Assembly (NCBI RefSeq): GCF_028869115.1
Contig: NZ_CP079800.1
Location: 868,001-932,000 of the forward strand
Length of the DNA: 64,000 bases
Direction: 5' to 3'
DNA from: Pseudemcibacter aquimaris
GTDB taxonomy: Bacteria > Pseudomonadota > Alphaproteobacteria > Sphingomonadales > Emcibacteraceae
Below the pieces are notes generated by a model. The model was not told the DNA's origin. It searched no databases and saw only the letters and a list, made by a program, of their open reading frames with translations. Every line of letters starts with the position of its first letter. Position 1 is the first letter of the stretch. Position numbers and translations under genes: made by a program. This document shows positions 63,542-64,000 of this stretch, piece by piece.

Positions 63542-64000
63542 ATGGCATTGTTACAGACAGTCAAAAAGATGATGCCGCGCTTTAGAAGCCGCAAGCCTGA
63601 TATTCTGGGCAATGCATGGGATGCTGCGGGTCATGGGAAACGCCTAAAAAACTGGTGGCCCAGTAGTGAGTCCGTGAACAGCCTGCTTGCTGCCAGTCTT
63701 GCCATCTTGCGGACCCGTTCACGCAATGCAGTACGAAACAATCCGGTTGCCAGCAACGCCATTGAGGCAATGGTTGTTAATTGCATCGGCACTGGCATCA
63801 AACCGCAATCCAAAGCGCCAGACTCTGCCTTTAAGGAAGAGTTACAGGAGCTATGGCTGGAATGGAAGGATGAGGCTGATATTACAGGCACCTGTGATTT
63901 TTATGGCCTGCAAGCGCTGGTTTGCCAATCCATGATGGAAGGCGGTGAATGTTTTGTGCGGATGCGCGTGCGGCCAGATAAGAATTTATCGGTGCCGTTA
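63542..64000 (+). CDS. Phage portal protein, lambda family (cut by window edge)
   Basis: 153 codons visible. The start RPKPDILGN-type region reads RSRKPDILGNAWDAAGHG, followed by TRSRNAVRNNPVASNAIEAMVVNCIGTGIKPQ, the lambda gpB-family portal N-terminus, and FYGLQALVCQSMMEGGECFVRMR. ATG at 63542. The portal forms the ring through which DNA enters the capsid. The rest lies outside the window. Confidence 0.9.
   Translation, partial: MALLQTVKKMMPRFRSRKPDILGNAWDAAGHGKRLKNWWPSSESVNSLLAASLAILRTRSRNAVRNNPVASNAIEAMVVNCIGTGIKPQSKAPDSAFKEELQELWLEWKDEADITGTCDFYGLQALVCQSMMEGGECFVRMRVRPDKNLSVPL

Larger units (their letters stand above)
46227..64000. mobile_element. Prophage, left part (continues past window)
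   Basis: From the repressor through recombinase, sigma-like factor, replication module, terminase, gpW-like and portal genes, this is the left portion of a tailed-phage genome. Gene order and families match lambdoid/siphovirus-type alphaproteobacterial prophages. The base composition is richer in G and C than the host part by eye. The left end could be as far left as the tRNA-Ser 3' end at 41464, taking in the VOC-to-DUF6194 genes; the right end is outside the window. Confidence 0.88.

Overview
The window looks like an alphaproteobacterial chromosome segment (about 0 to 41.4 kb) followed by a tRNA-Ser gene, a short accessory stretch, and the left part of an integrated tailed phage that runs off the right edge. 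Support for Alphaproteobacteria: the gene order rpoZ, rsh, pyrE, pdxJ, acpS, lepB, rnc, era; a family 5 uracil-DNA glycosylase; and a ceramide-synthesis gene set of the Caulobacter type. The species cannot be named from the sequence. By eye the host part is AT-richer than the phage part.

0-9 kb: bacterial sphingolipid locus. On the minus strand, acyl-ACP synthetase, ceramide reductase, acyl carrier protein and serine palmitoyltransferase form one block. An LptF/LptG-like permease pair, a GNAT-type ceramide synthase and a DUF502 membrane protein form a second, tightly packed block. Between them, on the plus strand, lies a diverged diacylglycerol/ceramide-kinase-like protein that lacks the GGDGT motif. 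Together these could make 3-ketosphinganine, acylate and reduce it, and perhaps export the lipid.

9-18 kb: mixed housekeeping and accessory genes (EamA permease, recX, MFS permease, EF-hand protein, AraC/GyrI regulator, smpB, a GIY-YIG gene next to a palindromic repeat pair, a Tyr/Arg-rich secreted repeat protein, periplasmic metallo-hydrolase, UDG, NYN nuclease). 18-26 kb: folK, then the stringent-response, pyrimidine, PLP, secretion and RNA-processing run. 26-31 kb: ornithine aminotransferase and arginase, a divergent Lrp/AsnC regulator, and a TonB receptor. 31-41 kb: two secreted beta-type paralogues, two tandem CapK/PaaK-like adenylating enzymes, a soluble chemoreceptor fused to PilZ, gatCAB, a Sel1 protein and tRNA-Ser(GCT).

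41.5-46.9 kb: a VOC protein, a GST gene broken by one in-frame stop, and a minus-strand five-gene run headed by a LexA/CI-type self-cleaving repressor, followed by two unrecognised proteins, DUF6194 and a GyrI-like protein. 46.9-64 kb: phage early region (serine recombinase with DUF2924, KorB-like HTH protein, sigma-like factor), replication/recombination module (Sak4-like ATPase, ssDNA-binding-like protein, helicase, Cas4-like nuclease, primase-helicase, RuvC-like resolvase), ParB-methyltransferase fusion, and the start of the packaging/head module (TerS, TerL, gpW-like, portal cut by the window edge).

The most interesting unexplained signals are: a 40-bp two-block direct repeat before two phage operons that bracket the phage sigma-like gene; a structured leader with two crossing inverted repeats directly after the second copy; ten AAACTG/CAGTTT motifs in about 180 bp downstream of the primase gene (putative origin); the repressor-headed operon of unknown genes; and the permease-ceramide synthase operon with its motif-less kinase homologue.
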